In this document: positions 24,181-36,869 of the stretch, one piece after another
Position numbering within the stretch: the first letter of the stretch is position 1
Layout: the number at the start of each line of letters is the position of its first letter
Assembly (NCBI GenBank): GCA_023213395.1
Contig: CM041465.1
Coordinates: 32,681,741-32,745,740, forward strand
Reading direction: 5' to 3'
Length of the DNA: 64,000 bases
From: Cycas panzhihuaensis
Lineage: Eukaryota > Cycadophyta
Made by a program: the position numbers and the translations under genes
The notes under the pieces: model-generated
Database searches by the model: none
Told to the model about the DNA's origin: nothing
What the model saw: the letters and a program-made list of their open reading frames with translations, nothing else

Positions 24181-26690
24181 AACTTTAAGGCTCTTAAGAA
24201 TTCAATATATTTGTCATCATAGTAAAATTGACCATATTAGGTTTCATCCTTTATTTTCTTTTCCCTTCTATCTTAGATAATTATGCTTCTATAATAATCT
24301 TCAAGCACCATTTAGGAAGCTTCTTAGTAGGTGGAGCAACCTCAAGTTGTATTTTTTATTATTATTCCTTAGCATATTCCTCCTTCTCTTATATCTCTTC
24401 TTGTTCTTCCTCTTCTTCCTACTTTAGCTCGATAAACTATTATCTTAAAAAACTATATTAAGGTTATTCCTTAACTTACTTCCCTTTGTCTTACCAAATA
24501 TTTAATATATTTAGGTCCAAGTCTTAATCTATGACTTGTTTATTAACCTCTTCAAAGATGACATCTTAAGTTGTATGTACCTTTCTAGTTACCAACTTAT
24601 ATACCTGGTATATTTTACTTTCCTCATTATATCCCATGAGGATACACCTAAAACTTTTGTCATTAAATTTCTAGTGTTTCTTCTTGGGAACATCTATATA
24701 TATTGTACTTCTAAATATTCTTAGATAAATTATTATAAGTTTTTATCATAACCATTCTTCTTCAAGTGTTATGTTCTAGACAACTTTGGTAGTACTTCTA
24801 TTAGTTAGGTACATTGTTGTATAAATAGCTTTTACTTAAAATATATCTAAGATATTTTTTATTTTCATTATTGAATTAGCCTTTTAACTAAGGTCCCATT
24901 CATTCTTTTAGCTACACCATTCTATTATGGTGGGTATGCTATTGTTAATTGCTTCTTAATCCCATGGTTCTTATAAAATTAGGCAAAGGCATTTGAGATA
25001 TATTCTCTCCCATTATTTAACTTGAGGATTTTTAGCCTATAATTATTTTTATTCACCACTTTTGCCTTAAACTCCTTGAAGATATTAAATGTTTAGGGTT
25101 TTTCCTTTATGGGATGCACCTAAATCCTCAAAAAATTATTAATAAAGGATAAGAAATATCTCACACATGTGAGTGAAGTGGTTGACATGGGACAATAAAT
25201 ATCTAAGTGGACTAGGCTTAGCATTTTAGTTGCCTTCTAAGCCTCGCCTTTGAAAACATTCTCTCTATATTGTTTCTAAAAAATGCAAGGCTCACAGATG
25301 CTTTTATCATTTTGAATTTTGGAAGACAATGCTCTATATTCAATTTATATAATAAATATATATGGGGATAATATAAATAACCTATTCTTTTACAGCATAA
25401 TTGAAGTCTATATGATGCATCAATAGATAAGGCTCTTTAGTTTGTAAGTTTACATAAGAGGTTATACAGATTACTATCTCTCATACCTTTTATAACAACT
25501 TCTCCCTCATAATCATTGATAATGGCCTTCTTATCTTTGAATAATACATTCATTTTATTGTCCATAATTTAGCTGATAAAGATCAAATTCTTATTTAAAC
25601 CTACCATATATATTACATCCTCAATGTAGTAATCATGTTCATCAAGAGTAATGAATTAGATTTCTCCTATCCCTTTTGCATTTACTTTATTATCTCCAAA
25701 TGTAATTATATACCCCATTACCTCCCACATGTGTTTGAACTAATTGATCTTGCCTATCATGTATTTAGAAGCTCCTAAGCCAATATACTAAACATCACTA
25801 AAACTATTTTGTGAAGTTTCCAAGAATAATTTTTTTCCTTTATGAGCTTAGCTAGTTGATTCTTTAGAGATGTGTGCTACTTGTAATTTTTTCCCTTGTT
25901 TTTGTTGATCATCCTTTTTCTTTGGATTAGCATGCCATTTTGTACATATTTTCTTAAAATGGATTGGTTTATTTCAATAGAAACATAACTTCTATTAATC
26001 TTTTTGAGTAGGTTATTATTGTTGCTAAGTGTCTTTCTTCTTGAAAGGTTTTTTTCTCTTTTGATTTAACTGTAAAAGCACCCAAGGATTCCCCAATACT
26101 ATCTTTTCATATCTGCTTATGTTATAAAAGTGACACTTCCAACTCATTAAAAAAGGTTTCCCCTACTTTTTCTAATAGGAAAAAGCTCATTATAAAATTA
26201 TCAAATCTCTTTGACAAGCTTCTTAAAACAACCACTATGAGATCCTTATTATCTATGGTGTCTTTGATATTTTCCAACTTATTCCTTATGCCCTTTACTA
26301 TTTAGAGATAGTCTATCAAAGAACTTGTTATTTTCATATTGTACAATTTATTATTTAGAATCATGATTCTTGCATTATTTTTTATTTTAGAGACATAAAT
26401 AATTACATCCCAGACATCCTTAGGTTTATGCCCTTTGACATTTTCTACTAGGAGTATCGTTCATGGACATATTTATCAACTCTAAGGCAAACTTAGATTT
26501 AACTTCATATTCTTCCTTTTCCCTTTCTGTAGCAGTCTTCTCATTTCATTTTTTCATATTACAATGTATAATCTACCATAGTCCATTCATGCACAATAGA
26601 TTCATCACTTGATATTTCTAAGTGTTATAATTTCAAGTACCAATCAACTTATCTATATAGGAATCAAACAAACTACCACCCAACATTATT
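24181..26690 (-). pseudogene. Ty1/copia element C, integrase, protease and gag (5' part)
   Basis: Continues the element C polyprotein on the far side of element D. The linker between integrase and RT is at about 24181-24800, the integrase at about 24840-25200, the pre-integrase finger at about 25250-25480. Protease is near 25790 with YIGLGASKYM (catalytic DSG changed to GLG). The zinc knuckle near 25990-25950 reads CFY*NKPIHFKKICTKWH, with the second Cys replaced by a stop. Gag fills about 26040-26690, less clearly. All blocks are interrupted by stops. Confidence 0.8.
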
Positions 26691-26759
26691 GTATGATAAA
26701 AAATAATATAAAATTCATACACAATTATAAGATAAGTGGGTGTTAAATAGCCTTGACAT

Positions 26760-26772
26760 AACAAACACACAC

Positions 26773-26808
<36 letters not shown>

Positions 26809-26809
26809 C
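26760..26809. repeat. (AC)n microsatellite
   Basis: A run of about 50 bases of AC repeats with a few interruptions (CACATACACATACAC), lying between the gag start and leader of element C. Probably expanded after insertion by slippage. Confidence 0.95.
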
Positions 26810-28145
26810 AAATTTTATTAAATTTTACAACTATAGTCTTTAATCATTACATAAAGTGCATGCAAAATATAAAATTTCTTGAACACTATGCAAGGAGCCA
26901 GAAAAATACCATATGACTATGCTAGGTAGAAAGAACACAAAAAAGTGCTATATAAAAGTGTTTTTTTTTTTGTCAGGAGACTACATATTATCTCAAAATG
27001 AGACTTAACTCCTTATTAGCCATGTAACCAAGGGTTTTAACACAAAGGTCTTAATAAAATAGGTTTCAAACCTCAATTAAGAACAAATTTACGCATCAAA
27101 CAATATGAAAAGGATAAATAAATTTTAGCCTAAGTATAAGGCTAAAAATTCATGGTGCCTACATTATTGAGGAATTAGCAAATTTTTCCATCTTCTTCAT
27201 CCATATATTTTATCATTTTAAGCATATATTACTATGGGTATTACTTGGCATTCATCATCTTCATTAAGCAATGGTGGTGTTCATTATAATAGTTATGCCA
27301 TCTTGTCACTTAGTATTTGTTGTCTTTCATTTGATCTTTCTTAGTCTCAATGTCTCTATTGATAATGCCCTTTCTCCTTTCTATTACTAAATCCATTTTA
27401 CAATTCTTTAGGACCTTATTTATATGGTCATCCTACTCAAGACTACCATCTCTTAAAAACTAGGCTCGACATAAACTAGAGATGATCTAAGGACCTTAAG
27501 CTCCTAAGAATGGCCTTCTTAGATATTATATAGGATCCAAGTCATTTTGTCTAATAATTTGAGCTATGGCTCGAGAAAGTAGTGACAAAGTCTTGATCGA
27601 GGTTATCTTTAAGCCTTTTGCTAAAGTGCATAATGAACTTATCCACATATCTAAATCATTTACTTAATCGTTAGCCAAGAAGAAAGGCATCCTAACTAAG
27701 GGCAGTGAATGCTCTGATATGATTGTTATTATAATCCCCTCCCAAGTTATACCCTTGCACCTAGAATCCATATATTTATGCTTCTTGGCATACTTTTCTG
27801 AAGAAGTAAGACCCAAAATCAAAATAGATTAAATAACAAAATACCAATGACCATTATAGCAATGCCTCAATTCCTATAAGTTGTCATTCTATAAGGAACT
27901 TCATAATAGTAAGCATTCAATTAGGTATTCCAAATAGAAACAAGTCTTCTAGATGATAGTATTAGTTGAGTATATAGAAGGTGAATGCTTCACAACCAAA
28001 AGAAAACATAGATGGTTGTACAAGATGCATGGGGAGGCCATAGGATACATAGAAAAAATGCTCCATAATCAAGTAGAATACATGAGAAAATAAAAAGACT
28101 GAATAAGATCTCTGTGTCCATAATTTCCTTCTTTAAATAATAACT
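26810..28145 (-). other. Element C 5' leader (main part)
   Basis: AT-rich sequence between gag and the primer-binding site of C, interrupted at 28146 by gypsy element M and resuming at 34893. No firm domain. A short minus-strand stretch near 27420-27310 (LVIERRKGIINRDIETKKDQ) would form a charged helix, but stops surround it. Confidence 0.45.
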
Positions 28146-28150
28146 CAAAA

Positions 28151-29232
28151 TAATCCAGGAGGATCTACCATATGTTTACAAAATGCGAAAAATGCTAGGC
28201 ATTGGAATAACTGAAAGAGATATGGCCAAATGGTATAAAAATTATATGAAATTTTGTGTAAAGGTAGAAGACACATCGCACTATATGTGTACAAAAGATA
28301 AGGTTTAGAAAATATCATTTGATTAGAGTTCAAGCCTTGTTTTTCATAAAATTAATCCCACAGCTAGCAGAAACAAATAGTAAATACATATTATAATTAA
28401 ATGAATAAAAATGAAGGCCAATGACATCCAAATGAGCTAAAATTTTGAGAAAGCATAGGAGACATATGTTTCTATATGTGTACTAAATTTGAGCCAAATT
28501 GGAGTCCGTTAAGGTCAATTACAAGCTGCAATTTTTAAGAATTGTATGAAGGCCACTTGGATAGCAGAAAAATAGCAAATACATATTATCATTAAATGAA
28601 TAAAACTACAGACAAATGACATCCAAATGAGCTAAAATTTTGAGGAAGCAAAGGGGACATGAGTTCCTATATGTGTACCAAATTTGAGATAAATTGGAGT
28701 CCGTTAAGATTAGTTACAAGCTGTAAAGTTTTAAAAATTGCATGAAGGCCACTTGGACAACATGCATTTTGGTGGTTAGTGGTTATACTTACATGATTGC
28801 CACTTGTTAAATATGCAATTTTGGTTTCTTTCTATAAATTGAGCCCTATTACAGGTTGGAGATGTAGTTCTTAGAGGTGAAAGGCACTTGACTTGGGAAG
28901 CATCCTTGGAGAAGCATTTTGGAGGGTTGGAGTCCCCCTTATGGTATAATTGTATCATTTATTCCTTGTAATTTAACCATTCTTTTGCTAGTTGATTTTT
29001 CCACCATTAAATAGAGATTTTCATAGTTTAATAAAAGTAATGCTCCTCATACTTTTGGAACAATGTTAAGAATAAATGATTTGGTATAGAATTTCCTTTT
29101 GTGGGCTCATTATTATTTTGATGTTATTGATAATTCTACACTAACTCCCAGGATCTCAAGGAGAAAAGGTTGATAATTGACTTCTTCACCAATTAAGCTC
29201 TATTTTGGGATCATATTTTGGTATCAGAGCAT
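28151..29232 (+). repeat. Element M 5' LTR and primer-binding site
   Basis: 1063-bp LTR (28151-29213), starting TAATCCAGGAGG (TG decayed to TA) and ending GGGATCA. The primer-binding site follows after five bases. The LTR contains an internal tandem duplication of about 195 bp (about 28369-28560 and 28561-28760), each copy with ATCCAAATGAGCTAAAATTT and ATTGGAGTCCGTTAAG. Confidence 0.94.
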
Positions 29233-29346
29233 GTGATCTTTGTTGTAAGGACTTGAATGGTACAAATAAGGAAAGGATACAAAGAGAAAGGTGAAACTTT
29301 TCTTGTGTTGCAATCACCAAGAAGATAAATAAAGAATCTAAGCACC

Positions 29347-32300
29347 ATGGCTGAAAAAGAAGATGGAGAAATTAGATTTGAAAAGCTTGAGAAGAACGTA
29401 GAAGTCTTGATGCAAATGATGACCCAACTTCTACCTCTAGTCAAGGGAAAAGGGAAAGAGAAGGAAGTTGAAAGAGGATCCACATATGACCACAACCATG
29501 AAGAGGAAGAGGAGGAGACCTTAAAGCACTCATTTGAAGAAAGCAAGGGTACTTCATCTCATCAACCCTTCAAGGTGGAGGCAAAGTTGGATATTCCAAC
29601 TTATGATGGAGAGTTAAATATTGAAAAGTTAGACCATTGGTTAGATCAACTTGAAACTTACTTCACAATTTATGCTTATAGTAATGCTCAAAAGCTTTCA
29701 TTTACTAGGCTCAAGTTGTGTAAACATGCATTGACACGGTGGAATGCATATTTGAAGGCTCATGATGTATCTTCTTTTTCATGGATGGATTTTAAGAAAA
29801 TAATAAAGAAGCAATACTACCTCATAGGTCATGAGGAAGACCAATGGGTCACGTAGCAATATTTACGCCAAGGGAGAGGTGTATGTGTCCAAGACTATAC
29901 TTCTTTATTTTTTAGGCATGGCATGCTACTTGGTATTAATATGGATGAACATATCACTCTTATGAAATTTATTGGAGGATTACATGAATACATAAGGAAG
30001 GAACTAAGGCTTTTTAAGGTTTAATCCATTGGAGAAGCAAGTAGAATGGCTATGGAAATAGAAAGTAAAAGCAAGAAATCTACATTCATGTCTAAAGATT
30101 CTACTTTTACTTCTAATAAGTATGAAAAGCATCCTAAATTGCACTCATCTAAAAGGTAAGAAGGAAAGAAGAAAAGAACTAATTTTGTTAAAAGTTCTAA
30201 CTATTGTGAGCATTGTGATATTAGTGGTCATACTGCAGCAAAGTATTGGAAGTTACATCCAGAGCTAAAGCCAAAGCATATCAAGGATATGGAATTACTT
30301 TCTGAGGTAGAAATTCAAAGTGAAGGAGAAGAAGAGAAGGTTACTCTACTTACAAATTATGGAGATGATGCTACAAGGGAGGAACTATTTCACTTAAAGC
30401 TTCAAGTAGGAAATAGTATTATTGGTGCCATTATAGATCCGGGGAGCCAAAAGAATTTGATCTCAGAAAGTTTGGTAAAGAGCATTAGGTTGGTAACTAC
30501 TCCTCACCCTCACCCATATCCTCTTGGTTGGATCCATAAAGATGTGGAAATGCAAATATCAAAGCAATGTACACTTAAATTTTCCATCACTAATGATTTT
30601 ATTGATGAAGTAATATGTGATGTGGTGTCATTAGATGTATGCCATGTTGTGCTTGGGAGTCCCTACTTATGGGATCGAGATGCACTCTTCTATCGAAGGG
30701 AGAGAAAGTATCAATTGATGAAGGATAAGAAGGGCTTCATCATAAAGGCCACAAAGAAGTACTTGGATAAGATAGCATTAATTTCAGCCACTCAAGTAAA
30801 AAGGATGATCAATGCATGTGGTAAATTCATCATCTTAATGGTAAGGAGAAAAGAAGAGCCAGGAGATGAAGAAGGTCCTTCTACTCACACTCTTCTTATA
30901 TCACCTAAACAAATGCAACAAATTGAGGAGTTAAAGACAAGGTATGATATTCTATTTTAACATGTTGATGGGCTACCACTAAAGAGAAAGATAGAGCATA
31001 AAATCACTCTTGTAGGAGATGCACCATTGCCTAATGTTGCTTTGTATAGGCACTCCATTGTAGAGAATAATGAGATAAAAAGGCAAGTTGAGGAGTTGCT
31101 TAATCAAGGGGTCATAAGGCCTTCATGTTCACCTTGTGGGTCACCAATTGTCTTGGTGCCTAATAAGGATGGAGGATGGAGAATGTGTATAGACTTTCGT
31201 GATTTGAATAAAATTGTAATTAAAAATCGCTACTCTTTGCCTTGCATAGATGATTTGCTTAATCAAATTCAGCATGCTTATTGTTTTACTAAGTTGGATT
31301 TGAAAAGCGGTTATCACCAAGTTAGGGTCAAGGAGGAGGACACATGGAAGATGACCTTCAAAACAAAGCAAGGACTCTTTGAATGGATGGTTATGTCTTT
31401 TGGATTGCGTAATGCTCCTACAACATTCATGAGGCTAATGAATGAAATGTTAAGGCCTTAATTGGAGAATTTTGTTGTTGTCTATCTTGATGACATTTTG
31501 ATTTTCAGCAACACATGGGAGGAACATTTGCAGCACATAGAAGAAGTTTTAAAGACTATGGCTAAACATCATTTAAAGCTTAATGTGAAGAAGTATGAAT
31601 TTGGCAAGGAGAACTTGATCTTCTTAGGTTTTGTGGTTAGAGGAGGAAAGTTGAGCATCGATCCACTCAAGACTCAAGCCATCCTCAAATGGCCTAAGCC
31701 AACAGACATCACAGAGGTGAGAAGTTTTTTGGGAGCTTGTCAATACTTGAGAAAGTTTATTATTCATTTCTCATAGGTTGCAGCACCTCTCCATGGATCA
31801 ACAAAATCTAGTAAAAAGTTTACTTGGGGTTCTAAGGAGGAAGAAGCTTTTCTTCTTTTAAAGAAGAAAATTTGTGAAGCACCAGTTTTGGCAATGCCAA
31901 ATTTGCAAAGGCTTTTTGAAGTAGAAGCTGATGCAAGTGGAAATGTAATGGGAGCTGTCCTTATTCAAGATGGGAAGCCTATTACTTACCATTCAGAAGT
32001 ATTCACCCCTCAAGTGAAGAACTACCTAACATATGATCAAGAAATGTTCGCACTTCATCAAGCATGCAAGCATTGGAGGTCATACTTACTCGGAAAAGAG
32101 GTTGTAGTTCATACCGATCATAAGCCTCTTCAATTTTTACAAACCCAAAGTAAATTACAGCAAGCAAGACACATGAAGTGGATGAGTTATTTACAACAAT
32201 TCAATATTGTAATTAAGTACAAAAAGGGATCTAATAACAAAATTGTTGATATGTTATCTAGACCACCTTGTTTCACTTCTTCTTCTACTTTTGTTTGTAG

Positions 32301-33756
32301 TTCTCTTATGAGTTTGCAGGTGGAGCCAATACATCATGAAGAGTACAAAGACTTGTACCATGAAGATGAAGCTTTGAAGGAAGAATTAGAGAACCTAGCG
32401 AAAGGAAAACCTTCCCAGCTTGCTTGGAAGGATGGTCTACTTTTCAAAGGGGAGCAGCTTTATGTTCCATCAAAAGGAGACAAGATCAAGTGGCTTAGAG
32501 AAGCCTATACTTCTAAAGTAGCTGGTCACTTTGGTATAGAGAAGACTTTAGCAAACTTGAGAAGATATATTGTATGGCCAAAAATACAAAATGATGTAAA
32601 AAAATATGTAAAAGGATGTATAATGTGTAATACTTCTAAGCCTTCTTCTAGAAAATTAGGATTGTATACACCACTTCCTATTCCCACTAGACCTTGGGAA
32701 AGTATCTCCATTGATTTCTTAGGGGGACTTCCCATGACTAGGAAGGGACATGATTATCTCTTTATTGTTGTAGATAGGTTTAGTAAAATGATATGTCTAA
32801 TACCTTGTAAGAAGACAATCACAGGTATAGGAGCAGCTGAGTTATTCTTTGAGCATGTATGGAAGAATTTTGGCTTGCCTTCTTCCATCATTTCAGATCG
32901 GGACACTTGATTCCTTTCATTATTTTGGAAGTCACTATGAGAGATGATGGATACCAAATTGAAGAGGAGTACAAGTTTCCATCCTCAAACAGATGGACAA
33001 ACTGAAGTAGTGAACAGAACTTTGGTATATTTATTGAGGGGATACAATTCTAAGCATCCAAAGACTTGGGATGAATCATTGGCTTTTCTACAATTTGCAT
33101 TTAATAGAGCAATGCATGCATCACACTCTAAAGCACCTTTTGAAGTTTGTTTGGGATACTTGCCTCAAAGTCCATTTAACTTAGAGTTTTCTATGCAAGC
33201 TAAGGAAGGATCTGTCAAAGAGAAGGAGGAGTATGACAAGGCTTTAAGATACTTGGAGAAGATCCAGAGAGTCCACAAAGAAGTACATGATCAACTTCTA
33301 AGGACTCAACAAAAGTACAAGGAAAGACATAATAAGAATAGGCAAGAGTGTACTTTTTAAGAATGAGATTTAGTATGGTTATACTTGAGCAAGGAGAGGT
33401 TAAAAGGAGAAGGCAAGAAACTCAAACCTATAAGGTATGGACCATTCAAGATTTTGAGAGAAGTAGGTGGCAATGCTTTTCAACTTGATCTTCCACCTTA
33501 TATGTAAATATATTCAGTAGTAAATGCTGAATACTTAAAACTCTTTGAGCCCTCCATGCTAGATGAGGAACATGACCAGTTCACTTTACCTTCAGTTGAT
33601 GGTTTATATTTAGAAAGTGAGGAGCCTCTCAAGGAAGATTATATCTTGGAGAGAAAATCTACCAAAACAAGACATAAGACCCATGAATATTTCAGGATTG
33701 GAGTAGCAAAACAATTGCTTAGTAAGGCCAAGTGGTTTAGTAGGCAACAAGGATAA
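29347..33756 (+). pseudogene. Element M gag-pol polyprotein (chromovirus-like gypsy), stop-riddled but in one frame
   Basis: From the ATG at 29347 to about 33756 one frame carries every domain. Gag: acidic/coiled N-terminus, then FKVEAKLDIPTYDGELNIEKLDHWL. The zinc knuckle at about 30203-30250 (CEHCDISGHTAAKY) has its last Cys changed to Tyr. Protease has IIDPGSQKNLIS at 30430, DSG changed to DPG. RT shows LDLKSGYHQV and the catalytic YLDD at 31483-31494. RNase H contains EADASGNVMGAVL and TDHKPLQFL. Integrase has the H2C2 finger (32528-32640, CIMCNTSKP), SIDFLGG near 32710, SDRDT near 32900 and GQTEVVNRTL near 33000, the three acidic core positions. The C-terminus (about 33634-33750) ends in a stretch (YILERKST ... 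KAKWFS) resembling a degenerate chromodomain. About eleven in-frame stops interrupt the frame, with no net frameshift. Typical gypsy polyproteins are about 1450 residues, which matches the 1470 codons here. Confidence 0.95.
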
Positions 33757-33810
33757 CAACACTTCCCCCATCTCCAATTCTAAGCCAAACAGGAGTTGGC
33801 TATTTTCCAA

Positions 33811-34887
33811 GGAAGGGGGAGCCATGATCCAGGAGGATCTACCATATGTTTACAGGATGTGGAAAATGTTAGGCATTGGAATAACTGAAAGAGATATGGC
33901 CAAATGGTATCAAAATTATATTAAATTTTGTGTAAAGGTAGAAGACACATCCCACTACATGTGTATAAAAGGTGGGGTTCAGAAAATATCATTTGATTAG
34001 AGTTCAAGCCTTGTTTTGCTTAAAATTAATCCCACAACTAGTAGAAAAAAATAGTGAATACATATTATTATTAAATGAATAAAAATGCTAGAAAATAACA
34101 TCCAAATGAGATAAAATTTTGAGGAAGCAGAGGAGACATGCGTTCCTATATGTGTACCAAATTTGAGCGAAATTGGAGTCCGTTAAGGTCAGTTATAAGC
34201 CACAAATTTTAAGAATTACATGAAGGCCACTTGGACAACAGATAAATAGTAAATACATATTATCATTAAATGAATAAAAAGGTAGATAAATGACATCCAA
34301 ATGATCTGAAATTTTGAGGAAGTAGAGGGGACATGCGTTCCTATAGGTGTACCAAATTTGAGACAAATTAGAGTCCGTTAAGATCAGTTACAAGCTATAA
34401 CGTTTTAATAATTACATGAAGGCCACTTGAACAACATGCATTCTAGTGGTTAGTGGTTATACTTGCATGATTACCACTTGTTAAACATGCAATTTTGGTT
34501 TTTTTCTATAAATTGAGCCCTATTATAGGTTGGAGAGGTAGTTCTTGGAGGTGAAAGGCACTTGACTTGGGAAGCATCCTTGGAGAAGCATTTTGGAGGG
34601 TTGGAGTCCCCCTTATGGTATAATTGTATCATTTATTCCTTGTAATTTAACCATTCTTTTGCTAGTTGATTTCTCCACCATTAAATGGAGATTTTCATAA
34701 TTTAATAAAAGTACTACTCCTCATACTTTTGGAGCAATGTCAAGAATAAATGATTTGGTATAGAATTTCCTTTTGTGGGCTCATTGTTGTTTTGATGTTA
34801 TTGAGAATTCTACACTAACTCCTAGGATCTCAAGGAGAAAAGATTGATAATTAACTTCTTCACCAATTAAGCTCTATTTTGGGATCA
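33811..34887 (+). repeat. Element M polypurine tract and 3' LTR
   Basis: Purine tract GGAAGGGGGA (33811-33820), then the LTR from 33825 (TGATCCAGGAGG) to 34887 (GGGATCA), 1063 bp. It carries the same internal tandem duplication as the 5' LTR, so the duplication predates this insertion. By eye the two LTRs differ at somewhat under one base in ten in the first 400 bp. Confidence 0.94.
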
Positions 34888-34892
34888 CAAAA

Positions 34893-35428
34893 TGAGATTA
34901 AAGCTTCACCACAAAGGTCCCTTGTCTAGAGCACCACAAGCTACTATTATGACCCTTGTCTTTGAGAATATGTTATGAAAACCCCAAAGCTCATTAAAGC
35001 CAACACTCTAAAAATCCAAATAACATGATTAATTTTCTCACAACATACTTGGTGTAAATCACTTCATACCACCTATACATTAATTAGCTCCACAAATTAT
35101 TAGTTAAAAAAAAGATCAACAACCTATGATATCTAATGTTCTAATACCACAAGAGATTATTTAGGATCAAATGGGAACCAAACAGAATCACGACACAGGT
35201 TTTAGGTAAAATTATTTTACCTTAAAAATTTATTCATCATTCATTAAGAATGTCTTACACCCACATCTAATGTATATCCCTATCCCTCTATAAATACATG
35301 TGGGATTAATAACAATCCAAACAAGACTCATAATTACCCCAATATATGTCACAAGTCCATTAAGGACTTTTATAACTCCTATGACTCACCAACCTTATTT
35401 TGTCCTATGTGAACATTAATTTCTAATA
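34893..35428 (-). repeat. Element C leader end, primer-binding site and 5' LTR
   Basis: The C leader resumes at 34893 after M. On the minus strand TGGTATTAG (35149-35141) is a decayed initiator-tRNA primer site next to the LTR (35152-35428, 277 bp), the partner of 17365-17640. Subtracting D, M and their duplicates leaves about 6.3 kb for the original C element, a normal copia size. Confidence 0.8.
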
Positions 35429-36869
35429 ATAAGTATCAATGACTATTGTATTTTTTACCATAGATGTTAAAAAAGTTATATATTGTCCCATTTAGTAAGA
35501 GGTGCGACACATTTTCAGTTACTCCTATAAGTAATTTCTAACTCACTTGTGTTGGCCACACAGGATACCATATTTTTTAAGTGTTGTTGATGTAGAAGTT
35601 AACAAAACCATGTACTTAAAGAACTTGCTTATTGAACTAACGGTCGTAATGACTGGTTATCCATGTGGCTTGGTAAAAGGAGCATCTTTCATATGGACGT
35701 TAATAGCATTGAAACCTATTTAAAGCATCTTAAGTTCTAGCATATTTGAAGACCAAATTTTGTATTGATATAACACTTATCATCATGTAATTACATATTA
35801 TAAGGAGAAATGTTATATAATAATATATAATTACATTAAATATTATTCTAAATCTCATTCATACTTCTACATTATTGTGAGTTTTATATTGTTTTCAGCT
35901 AGTTATGTGTGCCACTTAGAATGCATGACAGTACACATAGGTTAACATTGAAGATTCTTCACTTAAAGTGAAATATATTATTAACATATACTTGATTCTG
36001 TGAATAAGATGAATATTGGTCATTCCTTCATATGACTTGTACTTTATACTAGTACTTTTTCTATCATTTTATATGTCATTTGTTTGATTATTCACTCATT
36101 TCTCTTGCCCATTTCATCTCCCATTTGGGTCTATTTCGCATTATCTATTTGTTTTTACATGCTTACATGCTCATACCTAATATTATGGTATCTGAGCTTC
36201 ATATCAAATTTCAAATAGCTAGGCACTAAAAGGATGTTAGATTATCTATATCAATTTTTAAAAGGTATCTATTGTAGACAAAAGGTTTCTTTTATACGTC
36301 CATGAGTCTCTCTTGAGAAATTACTTAGAAGAACCTACAAACATAAGCAAGAGTACAATAGTTTAGTTAGATTATAGATGGCATGTAGACTATGGCAAAA
36401 AAAAACTTCCTTGTATCTTTCATATATTACCTTAATACAAACATAGGTGAAGCTCAACTAGAAAAATAAGCAATAAGAATACAAGATTGAGTCTCTAATA
36501 GTGTCAAAGTGACTATCCATATCCTAGACAATAATATGGATTATAGCCCTAGAACTTTTGCGTCATTGAAGACTTTGGTTACAAACTTGCTTGTGTGTAG
36601 GTGTCATTGCTCCCTTGTAAGTGTTATAAGGTGGTATAACTAGTAGCAATTTGAGAATTAGAAGGTGATATGTTTCTTTTTTTATTTTGCCAATTAGGAG
36701 CGATCAATATTGTGAGTACTTGCCATGATGACTTTTGTTCAATGCTTAGATTCAATGCTTCCTACTCAATAGCAATGGGTTATGAACTAGAAATGAAGTG
36801 AACGATGTAATGTAAGTGTTTGGGCATGATAATGGTACCAAAGATGTGCCAAAATTCTCAAATGAGAAT
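35429..36869 (+). repeat. F-like element fragment: 3' internal region, LTR (35811-36185), primer site and following sequence
   Basis: Around 35635-35705 the sequence matches the F-family 3' interior (compare 15245-15325 and 58945-59020: a conserved block around ACTGGTTATCCATGT). A purine tract AAGGAGAAA ends at 35810 and TGTTATATAATAATAT starts an LTR at 35811. The LTR ends at 36185 and TGGTATCTGAGC (a near-perfect primer site) starts at 36186. The following 36198-36869 has no clear domain. The LTR therefore has both internal ends beside it, as in the middle of a tandem pair. Outer ends are not recognisable. Confidence 0.5.

Larger units (their letters stand above)
28151..34887 (+). mobile_element. 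Element M: complete Ty3/gypsy retrotransposon nested in element C
   Basis: A 6737-bp element with a perfect target duplication CAAAA (28146-28150 and 34888-34892) and two LTRs of identical length, 1063 bp each. The primer-binding site TGGTATCAGAGCAT is at 29219-29232; a purine tract GGAAGGGGGA is at 33811-33820. The order protease, RT, RNase H, integrase is that of Ty3/gypsy. This is the best preserved element in the window. Confidence 0.96.

Noticed and set aside
27711-27740. GCTCTGATATGA followed by TTGTTATTATAA, resembling a minus-strand primer site beside a new LTR
   Set aside because: No second LTR copy, purine tract or target duplicate was found, and the surrounding length fits the leader of element C, so an extra element was not called.
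29211-29546. Minus-strand frame with hydrophobic and serine runs
   Set aside because: Lies antisense to the primer site and gag start of element M and is a shadow of that frame.
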